In this document: piece by piece, positions 49,581 to 58,332 of the stretch
How positions within the stretch are numbered: position 1 is the first letter of the stretch
Layout of the letters: each line of letters starts with the position of its first letter
Assembly (NCBI GenBank): GCA_021323535.1
Contig: JAJONO010000028.1
Location: 1 to 64,000, forward strand
Source: Bacteroidota bacterium
GTDB lineage: Bacteria; Bacteroidota; Bacteroidia; B-17B0; Aurantibacillaceae
Reading direction: 5' to 3'
Length of the DNA stretch: 64,000 nucleotides
Notes under the pieces: generated by a model
The model's input: the letters and a program-made list of their open reading frames with translations, nothing else
Told to the model about the DNA's origin: nothing
Databases searched by the model: none
Translations under genes and position numbers: made by a program

Positions 49581-51815
49581 ATGACTACAACTTCATACAA
49601 AGACCAGCTTACCACTGTTGAAACGGCTAAAAAATTAGGATTACTTCCTGAAGAATTTGAGAAGATCAAAACTACCCTCGGCAGGGTGCCAAACTTTACC
49701 GAATTATCTATTTACTCAGTGATGTGGAGCGAGCATTGCTCTTACAAAAATTCCATCATCTGGCTGAAAACTTTACCGAAAGATGGTCCGCACATGCTCG
49801 CAAAAGCAGGTGAAGAAAATGCAGGGCTGGTTGATATTGGCGATGGATTAGCCTGCGCTTTTAAAATTGAAAGTCATAACCACCCAAGCGCGCTTGAGCC
49901 TTATCAGGGAGCTGCTACAGGTGTGGGTGGAATTAACCGCGATATTTTCACAATGGGCGCCCGTCCTATTGCACAAATGAATTCATTACGTTTTGGAGAT
50001 ATTAATTCTGATAAAACAAAGTGGCTCATCAAGGGTGTTGTAAAAGGAATTGGTGATTACGGAAACGCGTTCGGAATCCCTACTGTTGGCGGAGAAGTTT
50101 TCTTCGATGATTCATTCAACGTAAATCCGCTCGTGAATGCCATGAGCGTTGGTATTGTGAAAAAAGGAGAAACCATCAGCGCTACTTCTTATGGCGAAGG
50201 AAATCCGGTTTTCATTGTAGGATCTTCTACCGGAAAAGACGGAATCGCAGGCGCGGCCTTTGCAAGTAAAGATATAACAGAGGAATCGTCGAAAGATTTA
50301 CCTGCCGTTCAGGTGGGCGATCCATTCCAGGAAAAATTATTGCTCGAAGCTACTCTCGAAATTATTCAAACCGGCGCCGTAGTTGGTATGCAGGATATGG
50401 GCGCGGCCGGAATTACCTGCAGCACAAGCGAAATGAGCGCTAAAGGAGAACACGGTATGGAAGTGTGGCTCGACAAAGTGCCAACACGCCAGGCTGGAAT
50501 GCATCCTTTCGAAATACTTCTCAGCGAATCGCAGGAACGCATGCTTGTTGTTGTAAAAAAAGGAAGAGAAGACGAAGTGAAAAAGATCTTTGATAAGTGG
50601 GACCTTAACTGCGTTCAGATCGCTACAGTTACCAAAGGTGATCGTTTAAAATATTATTTCCACGGCGAACTTGTTGCCGATGTTCCTGCAGGATCATTGG
50701 TGCTTGGTGGTGATGCGCCGGTTTACAAAAGAGAATACAAGGAGCCTGCTTCTTTTGCAGAATCTAAAAAATTCAACATTACTTCTATCCAGGAACCAAA
50801 AGATTTAAAAGCGGTAATGATACATCTTGCGTCACATCCAAATCTTGCAAGCAAACGTTGGGTATACAATCAATACGATAGCATGGTGGGAACTATAAAC
50901 ATGAGCACCAACAAGCCAAGCGATGCTGCGATCGTAAATATTAAGGGCAGTAAAAAAGCGTTAGCAATGAGCGTTGATTGCAATAGCCGTTACGTGAACG
51001 CTGATCCCGAAACAGGATGCGCCATTGCAGTTTGCGAAGCTGCAAGAAACATTGTGTGCAGCGGAGGTTTACCAAGCGCGGTGACCAACTGCCTCAATTT
51101 CGGGAACCCATACAATCCTGAAGTATACTGGCAATTTGTTGGTTCCATTAAAGGAATGGGAGCAGCTTGTTTAAAATTACAAACTCCTGTTACCGGTGGA
51201 AATGTAAGTTTCTATAATCAATCAAGCTATGAAGGGCCTGTGTTCCCTACTCCAACAATTGGTATGATCGGAATTGTGGAAGATAAAAAACATCAAACCA
51301 CTTTAGATTTCAAAAACGAAGGCGACCTGGTTTATTTACTCGGAAAATCTCAGAACGATATCAGTTCTTCAGAATATGTTTACTCATTTCACAAAGTAAA
51401 AAACACACCGGCTCCTTATTTTAATCTTGATGAAGAACATACTTTACAAAAAGGGATTACTTCAGCTATTCAAAAAGGATTAGTGAAAAGCGCGCATGAT
51501 GTAAGCGACGGCGGTTTATTCCTCACTCTTTTCGAAAGCGCTTTACATGGCAATGCAGGATTTGAAATAAAAACAAATTCTTCATTCAGAAAAGATGCTT
51601 ATTTATTCGGTGAAGCTCAGAGTCGCGCTGTGATCAGCGTTGCTTCTTCTAACAAAGATGCATTTGAAGCTGATCTGAAAAAATCAGGTGTTCATTTTGA
51701 ATTGATTGGAACAGTAAAAGGAAAAAATGCGGTGATAGACGGAACAGATTTCGGAAGCGTAAACGATTTCGCTGTTTTATACAAACTCTCTGTGTTCTCT
51801 GTTTCTCTGCGGTAG
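49581..51815 (+). CDS. purL: Phosphoribosylformylglycinamidine synthase, small PurL type
   Basis: 744 residues, the length of the three-component (PurLQS) large subunit. YSVMWSEHCSYKNS, the nucleotide-binding IESHNHPSALEPYQGAATGV, GGEVFFDDSF, MQDMGAAGITCS and SDGGLFLTLFE fit the family. It uses ATP and ammonia from PurQ to amidate FGAR in purine synthesis. Oddity: the last 10 residues (KLSVFSVSLR) are encoded by a CTCTCTGTGTTCTCTGTTTC word repeat (51786-51815) and the expected closing helix after FGSVNDFAVLYK is gone, so the native C-terminus seems to have been replaced. Confidence 0.92.
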   Translation: MTTTSYKDQLTTVETAKKLGLLPEEFEKIKTTLGRVPNFTELSIYSVMWSEHCSYKNSIIWLKTLPKDGPHMLAKAGEENAGLVDIGDGLACAFKIESHNHPSALEPYQGAATGVGGINRDIFTMGARPIAQMNSLRFGDINSDKTKWLIKGVVKGIGDYGNAFGIPTVGGEVFFDDSFNVNPLVNAMSVGIVKKGETISATSYGEGNPVFIVGSSTGKDGIAGAAFASKDITEESSKDLPAVQVGDPFQEKLLLEATLEIIQTGAVVGMQDMGAAGITCSTSEMSAKGEHGMEVWLDKVPTRQAGMHPFEILLSESQERMLVVVKKGREDEVKKIFDKWDLNCVQIATVTKGDRLKYYFHGELVADVPAGSLVLGGDAPVYKREYKEPASFAESKKFNITSIQEPKDLKAVMIHLASHPNLASKRWVYNQYDSMVGTINMSTNKPSDAAIVNIKGSKKALAMSVDCNSRYVNADPETGCAIAVCEAARNIVCSGGLPSAVTNCLNFGNPYNPEVYWQFVGSIKGMGAACLKLQTPVTGGNVSFYNQSSYEGPVFPTPTIGMIGIVEDKKHQTTLDFKNEGDLVYLLGKSQNDISSSEYVYSFHKVKNTPAPYFNLDEEHTLQKGITSAIQKGLVKSAHDVSDGGLFLTLFESALHGNAGFEIKTNSSFRKDAYLFGEAQSRAVISVASSNKDAFEADLKKSGVHFELIGTVKGKNAVIDGTDFGSVNDFAVLYKLSVFSVSLR

Positions 51816-51846
51816 AAAATTTTGTGGTGATAATTAAACACAGTGT

Positions 51847-52486
51847 ATGCCAAGTAAACTCGAAAAATTTGCCGAACTCGAAACTTTTGGAAATTGTTTC
51901 CCTCTGCATTTTGAGAACATTGTAGCCGGCCTTCCATTAAAAGGAAAATGGCGCAGTGATTTTTTCAAAAATGAAAATCCTGTTGTTGTAGAATTAGGGT
52001 GTGGAAAATAACAAGGACAAAAATTACATTGGCGTTGATGTAAAAGGTAACCGTATCTGGACCGGCGCTAAACATGCCGTTGATAATAAATTAAACAACG
52101 TTGCTTTCATAAGAACACGTATTGATTTTATTGAGCATTGTTTTGGTGAAAATGAAGTTGACGAGATCTGGATCACGTTTCCTGATCCGCAACCACAAAA
52201 AACAAGAGCAAGAAAACGACTTACGCATCCTATGTTTCTTGAACGTTATAAAAAATTTCTGAAGAAGGATGGAATTGTTCATTTGAAGACAGACAATACG
52301 GGCCTTTACGAATACACGCTGGAAACCATAAAAGAAAATAAGCTTCCCCTGATCTGGCACACAAACGATCTGTATAAAAATTGTCCTGCCGACAGAAAAG
52401 AACTTACGTCAATAAAAACTTATTACGAAAAACTGTTTACTGGTAAGGGTGAGGATATTAAATATATTCTGTTTAAACTTACTTAG
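51847..52486 (+). pseudogene. trmB: tRNA (guanine-N7)-methyltransferase, frameshifted by a deletion
   Basis: From ATG 51847 the frame encodes KLEKFAELETFGNCFPLHFE and ends VVVELGCGK with TAA at 52009-52011. The rest of the protein continues in another frame from about 52004 (NNKDKNYIGVDVKGNRIW, TRIDFIEHCF, WITFPDPQPQ, to 52486). Compared with normal TrmB, about 8-10 residues after ELGCGK (the GEYTxxLA part of the SAM-binding loop) are missing. A loss of roughly 29 bases between GAAAA direct repeats would explain it. Motif I of the SAM site is destroyed, so the gene is probably dead, unless the read or assembly is wrong. It ends overlapping the opposite-strand gene by 8 bases. Confidence 0.85.
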
Positions 52487-53219
52487 CCTTATTGCTTAAA
52501 CTGTACGACATTTTAATTCCAGGAGTAAACCAAACTGCTCTGCCTGCACCCATTCTGTCCTGCAATATATAATCGGGTCTTTTATAAAACCTTGCATAGA
52601 AGAAATCACATTTGGGCCCTAAAGAAAATCTGCTATTTACAGAATACAAACTTTCAAAACCATAGCTGCAGGCAACATTCATGTTAATATCTTTGGCTGA
52701 TGATTTAGTTCCGAATCCAAAATCCATACGCTCTTCGTGATAACGGCTTTGCGTTCTAAGATTCACAAACGTACTCAGCATAAAATTCCCGCCAATACTA
52801 AATCTTTTAACATCAAACTTTGGTTGAATTCCGAATGAAACGTCTGCTGATTTAACGTTTTGCCATGTTGTAACATTATAGAAAAAAGGTAGTGGAGATG
52901 GCGGCCCGTCACACCCCTGCATTCCCCCGCTCCAGGTTTTTGAATTCACACTTTTATATGAGATCCCAACAGGAAGTTCCAGGCTGAACGCTTTATATTT
53001 AAGCAATTTAAAATCCATTCCGGCTTTAAAATAATGGCCATAACATGTATTGGCAGCAAAGCCCCCATAAATATTAATTGGCTGATTCATTTTATATTTT
53101 ATCGGCTCCTGAATAGGCTTATTGATCACGACCCCGCCTTCAAAAAACACCTTATTGTTTTTTTGCGCTTTTAAAAAACAGGCACTTAAAACGAGAATTA
53201 TTACCAGATAATTTTTCAT
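52479..53219 (-). CDS. Outer-membrane barrel-like protein, possibly lipid-modified
   Basis: 246 residues from ATG 53217-53219; a 52-codon upstream extension is open but not protein-like. The signal MKNYLVIILVLSACFLKAQ contains LSAC, which could be a lipobox, or AQ-N a normal cleavage site. Alternating beta strands (KYKAFSLELPVGISYKSVNS, FSIGGNFMLSTFVNLRTQSR, FSLGPKCDFFYARFYKRPDY) and the end PGIKMSYSLSNKAK suggest a small barrel. Family not recognised. It lies tail-to-tail with broken trmB. Confidence 0.6.
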   Translation of the reverse strand: MKNYLVIILVLSACFLKAQKNNKVFFEGGVVINKPIQEPIKYKMNQPINIYGGFAANTCYGHYFKAGMDFKLLKYKAFSLELPVGISYKSVNSKTWSGGMQGCDGPPSPLPFFYNVTTWQNVKSADVSFGIQPKFDVKRFSIGGNFMLSTFVNLRTQSRYHEERMDFGFGTKSSAKDINMNVACSYGFESLYSVNSRFSLGPKCDFFYARFYKRPDYILQDRMGAGRAVWFTPGIKMSYSLSNKAK

Positions 53220-53417
53220 GTTTCTTCTATTAAAATTACAAAATGGTTTCCATCCTGTCAACCATAACGTATCAAACACCAAAAAGTTGGGGACATTTTC
53301 AAAAAACTGAGGATTTTGCCTTGATTTTGTCCGGTTTATGCTCATTTTCATCGAATTGTCCCTTTTAAAATCCAAAAAAAATGCCGTATTTTATTGTCTT
53401 GCAAGTATTTCCCCGTT

Positions 53418-55250
53418 ATGGAAAAGCGTCCTTTATTAGAAGTTAAAAACCTGGTCACTCAGTTCAAAACCGAAGAAGAGTACATCAAGGCTGTTAACGA
53501 CATTTCCTTTACTCTTCATAAAGGTGAAACCATTGGAATTGTTGGAGAAAGCGGTTCAGGTAAATCTGTTACCTCACTTTCCATCATGCAACTGATCCCT
53601 AATCCTCCCGGAAAAATTACTCACGGAGAAATTATTTATCATACCAAAGACGGAAAAACAGTTGATCTTGTAAAAACAAAGAAAGACGAAATGCGTCATT
53701 ACCGTGGTAATGAAATTGCCATGATCTTCCAGGAACCAATGACTTCGTTGAATCCGGTTATTAAATGCGGACAACAGGTTATGGAAAGCATTTTACTTCA
53801 CCGTAAAGTTTCTTACAAAGAGGCTCGTGAAAGAACCTTACAGTTATTCAGAGAAGTACAGCTTCCAACCCCTGAGCTTATGCTCGACCGTTATCCGCAT
53901 CAGTTATCAGGCGGACAAAAGCAGCGCGTGATGATAGCCATGGCTATGAGTTGTGACCCTAATATTCTTATTGCTGACGAACCAACAACCGCGCTTGACG
54001 TTACCGTTCAAAAAACCATTCTTGATCTCATGCAGAAACTGCAGCAGCAGCACAACATGGGAATTCTTTTTATTACTCACGATTTAGGAGTAATTGCAGA
54101 ACTCGCCGATAAGGTAGTAGTAATGTATAAAGGAAAAATTGTGGAGCAGGGACCGGTTCTCGAAATTTTCTCAAACCCACAACATCCTTATACACGTAGT
54201 CTTTTGGCCTGTCGCCCTCCTCTCGATAAACGTCTTGTACGTCTTCCTGTAGTAAGCGATTTTATGCGTCGTGGTGATGATGGTGAAATTGTTGAACTGA
54301 ATAAAGATGTTTCCAGCGCTGTTAAAAGTCTGTCGATCACAATAGAAGAAAGAAAACAACAGCACGAAGAATTATATAAACGCGATAAAATTCTTGAGAT
54401 ACAGAATTTAAAAACCTGGTTCCCTGCCGAGAAAAGTATTTTCGGAAAAGTATTGTCTTACACAAAAGCGGTTGACGACGTGAGCTTTGATGTTTACGAA
54501 GGCGAAACGCTCGGACTTGTAGGAGAAAGTGGTTGTGGAAAAACAACATTGGGACGTTCTATTCTGAAATTAAGCGAGGCGCACGAAGGCAAAATATTTT
54601 TCAAGCGACAGGAGCTTCTGCGAATGAAAGAAGGTGATTTCAGAGAGATCCGCAAAAACATGCAGATCATTTTCCAGGATCCGTATTCGTCATTAAACCC
54701 ACGTCTTACTATTGGCAATGCTATTATAGAACCTATGAAGGTTCACAATATTCATAAGAATAATAAGGAAAGAATTGAGAAAGTGTACGACCTTCTCAAA
54801 AAAGTTGGTCTCGAAGAAAAACATTTTAACCGTTACCCTCACGAGTTCAGCGGCGGACAACGCCAGAGGATCTGTATTGCGAGAGCGCTCGCTCTTAATC
54901 CCCAGTTTATTATCTGTGATGAAAGCGTAAGTGCGCTCGATGTGAGTGTTCAGGCGCAGGTTCTCAATTTATTGAACGATCTTAAAAAAGAATTTAAATT
55001 CACGTATATTTTTATCAGCCACGACCTCAGCGTTGTAAAATTCATGAGCGATAGAATGGTGGTAATGCAAAGAGGAAAGATCGAAGAAATGGGAGATGCC
55101 GATGAAATATATAATCATCCCAAAACAGAATATACGAAGAAGCTCATTAACTCCATTCCTAAAGGAGGACTCGACGACATTAAAGCTTCTATCAGCAAAA
55201 AAGAATCACTCCTGTTACCGAACGACTCACTTCAGGATTTCAAAAGCTAA
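53418..55250 (+). CDS. Double ABC ATPase for peptide-type transport
   Basis: 610 residues from ATG 53418; a TTG eight codons upstream is less likely. Two complete ABC domains in one chain: first (about 5-265) with GESGSGKS, signature LSGGQKQR, Walker B LIADEPTTALD; second (about 330-595) with GESGCGKT, signature FSGGQRQR, FIICDESVSALD. The extended C-terminal parts (NPQHPYTRSLLACRPP; HPKTEYTKKLINSIP) are the oligopeptide/dipeptide-type (OppDF/GsiA) mark. It would power a di/oligopeptide importer, but no permease or binding-protein gene is adjacent. Confidence 0.92.
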   Translation: MEKRPLLEVKNLVTQFKTEEEYIKAVNDISFTLHKGETIGIVGESGSGKSVTSLSIMQLIPNPPGKITHGEIIYHTKDGKTVDLVKTKKDEMRHYRGNEIAMIFQEPMTSLNPVIKCGQQVMESILLHRKVSYKEARERTLQLFREVQLPTPELMLDRYPHQLSGGQKQRVMIAMAMSCDPNILIADEPTTALDVTVQKTILDLMQKLQQQHNMGILFITHDLGVIAELADKVVVMYKGKIVEQGPVLEIFSNPQHPYTRSLLACRPPLDKRLVRLPVVSDFMRRGDDGEIVELNKDVSSAVKSLSITIEERKQQHEELYKRDKILEIQNLKTWFPAEKSIFGKVLSYTKAVDDVSFDVYEGETLGLVGESGCGKTTLGRSILKLSEAHEGKIFFKRQELLRMKEGDFREIRKNMQIIFQDPYSSLNPRLTIGNAIIEPMKVHNIHKNNKERIEKVYDLLKKVGLEEKHFNRYPHEFSGGQRQRICIARALALNPQFIICDESVSALDVSVQAQVLNLLNDLKKEFKFTYIFISHDLSVVKFMSDRMVVMQRGKIEEMGDADEIYNHPKTEYTKKLINSIPKGGLDDIKASISKKESLLLPNDSLQDFKS

Positions 55251-55276
55251 ATACATCATTTGACGTTGGCAGGACC

Positions 55277-55330
55277 ATGGAAAATGTAAACTTTCACTCC
55301 ATTATCCATTTTACATTTTACATCTTCCAT
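55277..55330. repeat. Inverted ATGGAAAATGTAAA word repeat
   Basis: ATGGAAAATGTAAA (55277-55290) faces TTTACATCTTCCAT (55317-55330), 13 of 14 paired, with more word copies (TATCCATTTTACATT) in the loop. Same family as 19295-19340. It fills the gap between the ABC ATPase and the PrsW gene on the same strand. Confidence 0.7.
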
Positions 55331-55355
55331 TCGTAGCATTAACTCAGGCATTCAT

Positions 55356-56675
55356 TTGGAATTATTTTTCATCATACTCATCAGCTTTCTTATTTCCTTT
55401 ACATGGATCTATTATTTCAAGATCATTGATCTCTTCGAGCAGGAAAAAACACTTCATATTGTTGTTACATTCATTCTTGGCACAATTATTCCGTTTATCA
55501 TTTATCCTATTCACGATTATGTTTTCACTCCATTGGGGATTTCAGACAGCGAAAATCCGTTGTATAGTTTTTTATATTACACGTTGGGAGTAGGATTACT
55601 TGAAGAGGTCATCAAGTGTATTCCACTCATCATTATTCTTTTTATATTTCAAAAAGCCGTAAACGAACCGCTCGATTATGTGCGTTACATATGTATATCA
55701 GCCCTTGGTTTTGCCTTCGGAGAAAATATCGAATACGCGCTCGGGTACGGCGAATATGTTTTATTAGGAAGGTCGATCCTCTCAGTGCCAGGGCACATGT
55801 TCTTTTCGGCGCTTTTCATTTACGGATTAATAGAATACAAATACCATCGCCAGAATGTACTCCATGTTTTTAAATATGTTTTTCTCGCGGCTCTTGCTCA
55901 TGGGATATATGACTTTCTTCTTGGTTTTGAATTGGCAATTCTTGGGGTGTTCCTTAATATTTTATTTTTCTTTCTTCTCATCAGCGCTTTCGTTACAATT
56001 CTTAACAACAACATCAATCACTCTCCGTTTTATTCGCCAAAAAAAATAATTGACCAGGAAAAAGTGCGTAAACATCTTGTGTGGTTCTATATTCCCGTTC
56101 TTTTGCTCATACTCGTTGTTACAGCTTCGTTCAAAGGAACTGATACGGCCTTATCGGTTTACCTCACGCTCATGTTCTGGAAATCTACCATCTTATACGT
56201 ACTGATAGTAAGGTTGAGCAGGTTTAACATTATTCCTTTAGTGAAAAGAAAAGTGAAAATTGAATTTCCGTTTCATTACAAGAAGCAGCCCGACCGTGAC
56301 GACTTTAATTTATTCTTTGGCATTTTAACTGTGAAGGGCGAATCACATAACGAGGCGCGATTGGCCCTTATGTACCAGGAAGATATTAGAGTAGTTCCTC
56401 TCAATTCTAATAAAACACATTTAACAGGAAACTCCGATGGTATCATTGAGCAGAAAATATCTGTTAACGAATCATCAATCTATATTTTAAAGTTGTATTT
56501 AGATAATTCGAAAGTTAACTTTAGACATTATTTGGTGCGGCCAAAAACAATAGGAATAAGCTATACCGAACAGGGTGACCCCATCGTTTCCCTGAACAGC
56601 CTGGATGTTAAAAACAATAACAAACTGGTTTTTCATGAATGGGTCATTCTGAAACAATACAAGAGCAAAAGCTAA
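55356..56675 (+). CDS. PrsW-family intramembrane metalloprotease
   Basis: 439 residues. Eight or so membrane helices in the first 290 residues, with the family motifs: EEVIKC, FAFGENIEYALGYG, a His in VPGHMFF and AHGIYDFLLGF, which together form the metal site within the membrane. The soluble C-terminal part (about 300-439) is beta-rich and of unknown role. The start is TTG 55356: the frame is closed upstream at 55287 and has no ATG before residue 140, so a TTG (or ATT) start is real. The inverted word repeat at 55277-55330 lies right before it. DedA follows after 3 bases. Confidence 0.83.
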   Translation: MELFFIILISFLISFTWIYYFKIIDLFEQEKTLHIVVTFILGTIIPFIIYPIHDYVFTPLGISDSENPLYSFLYYTLGVGLLEEVIKCIPLIIILFIFQKAVNEPLDYVRYICISALGFAFGENIEYALGYGEYVLLGRSILSVPGHMFFSALFIYGLIEYKYHRQNVLHVFKYVFLAALAHGIYDFLLGFELAILGVFLNILFFFLLISAFVTILNNNINHSPFYSPKKIIDQEKVRKHLVWFYIPVLLLILVVTASFKGTDTALSVYLTLMFWKSTILYVLIVRLSRFNIIPLVKRKVKIEFPFHYKKQPDRDDFNLFFGILTVKGESHNEARLALMYQEDIRVVPLNSNKTHLTGNSDGIIEQKISVNESSIYILKLYLDNSKVNFRHYLVRPKTIGISYTEQGDPIVSLNSLDVKNNNKLVFHEWVILKQYKSKS

Positions 56676-56678
56676 TAT

Positions 56679-57299
56679 ATGTGGGATTTTCTGAAACAGC
56701 TTATGAACCCCGAAAGTATCATCAACTATGGAGGTTTGTGGTTGCTGCTCTTTGTTATTTTTGCCGAAACCGGTTTACTCATAGGTTTTTTTCTCCCCGG
56801 CGACAATCTTATCCTTCTTGCAGGAATTCTCTGTAAAGCAAAACCGGAATTACTGAAGGTTGATTTTTACGTTCTTGTCCCTCTCATGATTATTGCCGCT
56901 GTTCTCGGAAACACGTTCGGATATTGGTTTGGAAAGTCGGCCGGAGAAAAATTATATAGTCGTAAGGACAGTTTTTTCTTCAAACAAAGACACCTTGAAG
57001 TAACCCGTAAATATTATAACAAATATGGCGGAAACCTCACGTTGATCATCGCCAGATTTCTGCCGGTAATACGAACCTTCGCTCCCGTTCTTGCAGGAGC
57101 CATTAAAATTGATTTTGCCAGGTTCATGTTATTTAATCTGATTGGCGCCGTGGCATGGATCATAAGCTTAACCAGTATCGGTTATTTCCTGGTTCAGGCT
57201 TTTCCTGGAATTACAGATCACATGGGATATATTTTTATCGCGTTGATTATTATTACCGCTGTTCCTATTCTCAGAATTGCGTTTCGTAAAGAGAAATAA
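56679..57299 (+). CDS. DedA-family membrane protein
   Basis: 206 residues. VIFAETGLLIGFFLPGDNLI (the E...GxxxPGD motif), GNTFGYWFGKSAGEKL, then KYGGNLTLIIARFLPVIRTF with the FxRxxPxxR motif, and helices closing with GYIFIALIIITAVPIL. DedA proteins are thought to move phospholipid carriers (such as undecaprenyl phosphate or phosphatidylethanolamine) across the inner membrane. It is 3 bases after prsW and so co-transcribed with it. Confidence 0.92.
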   Translation: MWDFLKQLMNPESIINYGGLWLLLFVIFAETGLLIGFFLPGDNLILLAGILCKAKPELLKVDFYVLVPLMIIAAVLGNTFGYWFGKSAGEKLYSRKDSFFFKQRHLEVTRKYYNKYGGNLTLIIARFLPVIRTFAPVLAGAIKIDFARFMLFNLIGAVAWIISLTSIGYFLVQAFPGITDHMGYIFIALIIITAVPILRIAFRKEK

Positions 57300-57319
57300 A
57301 AACTTTCACTTTCAATATC

Positions 57320-57415
57320 ACACACGCAGATGACGCTGATTTCGCAGATCTGTTTTTAAGGTTTGGCTAGTAACGTATCCGATCAATCTGTGTAATTTGT
57401 GAAATCTGCGTGAAA
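57320..57415. repeat. Inverted CGCAGATTTCACAGATT word repeat between convergent genes
   Basis: ACACGCAGATGACGCTGATT then TCGCAGATCTG (57321-57352) faces ATCAATCTGTGTAATTTGTG then AAATCTGCGTGAAAC (57382-57415). The arms pair imperfectly with a 29-base loop. It spans the entire gap between dedA (+) and vanZ (-) stops. Confidence 0.7.
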
Positions 57416-57808
57416 CTAAATATCAAGATTCTGAAATTTTCTCTTCAATTTTCCAAACAAGGCTAAAGCAACAACGCAGCCAAATGAGTTGGCTATAAAA
57501 TCCTGCCAGTCGGCGCTTCTGTTACTGAAAAAATAAGCCTGCATGATTTCAAGCGCGCCGCCATATACAACACTCAGGAAAAAACAAATTCCTACAACAA
57601 GATTGTTTAAGTTTTTCTTTATAGCAATTGAGAGAAGGAACATACTCAGAATAAAAAATATGGAGGCGTGAACCCATTTATCAAAACTGAGTATCTCCAG
57701 CCATGAAATGGACGGTACATATTGTCCGGGCGTTGAACAAAGCCCAAGTATGATCATTGCCCATACGACAGAAAGCCATTCGCAGTTCTTATAAAGAAAC
57801 TTCCACAT
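57416..57808 (-). CDS. VanZ-family membrane protein
   Basis: 130 residues with four hydrophobic helices: WLSVVWAMIILGLCSTPGQY, WVHASIFFILSMFLLSIAI, LVVGICFFLSVVYGGALEI and ANSFGCVVALALFGKLK. DKWVHA-x-FF, GGALEIMQAYFF and the SADWQDFIANSFG motif are the usual VanZ-like signature. Real vancomycin/teicoplanin resistance is not implied; the small family is widespread. The order sprA-gcvH-vanZ is conserved in many gliding Bacteroidota. A terminator hairpin separates it from gcvH, so it may be read at reduced level or from its own promoter. Confidence 0.85.
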   Translation of the reverse strand: MWKFLYKNCEWLSVVWAMIILGLCSTPGQYVPSISWLEILSFDKWVHASIFFILSMFLLSIAIKKNLNNLVVGICFFLSVVYGGALEIMQAYFFSNRSADWQDFIANSFGCVVALALFGKLKRKFQNLDI

Positions 57809-57844
57809 ATAAAATAAAAAACCCTTTCCTGTTCAGAAAGGGTT
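57809..57844 (-). terminator. Rho-independent terminator after gcvH
   Basis: AACCCTTTC (57820-57828) and GAAAGGGTT (57836-57844) form a perfect 9-bp stem with loop CTGTTCA; on the minus strand it is followed by TTTTTATTTTAT. It lies 20 bases after the gcvH stop and right before the vanZ start. Confidence 0.85.
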
Positions 57845-57864
57845 CAGTTAATATTCTGAAACTT

Positions 57865-58245
57865 TTAAGCTCCGATTAATTTTTTATAATCGTCGGCGTT
57901 TAATAATTCGCTTACTTCTGAAGGATTTGACAATTTGATTTTGATCAGCCAGCCTTTTCCATAAGGATCAGAGTTAACACTCTCAGGAGCCGAATCAATG
58001 TCTTTGTTTACTTCAAGAACCTCTCCGCTCAACGGCATAAAAAGATCGCTTACCGTTTTAACAGCTTCAACAGTTCCGAATACAGCTTCTTTGTCAACCG
58101 TTTCTCCAATTGTATTTACATCAACGTAAACAATATCCCCTAATTCGTGTTGTGCAAAATCTGTAATTCCTACCAAAGCTTCATCGCCGGTAATTTTTAC
58201 CCATTCATGATCTTTCGTATATTTTAAGTCTGCAGGAAAATTCAT
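57865..58245 (-). CDS. gcvH: Glycine cleavage system H protein
   Basis: 126 residues, full length. The lipoyl-accepting lysine is in [11 protein letters not shown] (Lys 63), preceded by [17 protein letters not shown] and followed by LMPLSGEVxExN-type [20 protein letters not shown] and [11 protein letters not shown]. It carries the aminomethyl group between P, T and L proteins. gcvT, gcvP and the lipoate enzymes are not in the window. It has its own promoter (58266-58295) and strong terminator, so its expression is separate from sprA despite the synteny. Confidence 0.96.
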   Translation of the reverse strand: MNFPADLKYTKDHEWVKITGDEALVGITDFAQHELGDIVYVDVNTIGETVDKEAVFGTVEAVKTVSDLFMPLSGEVLEVNKDIDSAPESVNSDPYGKGWLIKIKLSNPSEVSELLNADDYKKLIGA

Positions 58246-58265
58246 AGTATTATTTTTTTGTGCTA

Positions 58266-58295
58266 CAAATGTAGTTGTTTGTTTGAATTACCAAA
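58266..58295 (-). promoter_or_regulatory. Bacteroidota-type promoter for gcvH
   Basis: On the minus strand TTTG (58292-58295) is followed after 18 bases by TACATTTG (58266-58273), an exact TAnnTTTG. The gcvH ATG lies 20 bases further on. The best promoter candidate in the window. Confidence 0.6.
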
Positions 58296-58332
58296 CATTT
58301 TTTAATGAAAATATTTGGGAAATCCCCGACTT

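Noticed and set aside
52001-52486. Genuine short methyltransferase starting at GTG 52001
   Set aside because: It would lack SAM-binding motif I, and the missing N-terminal part of TrmB lies directly upstream in another frame.
57416-57808. Glycopeptide-resistance determinant
   Set aside because: VanZ-like proteins are common membrane proteins; no vanHAX-type genes are near and the sprA-gcvH-vanZ order is ordinary for the phylum.
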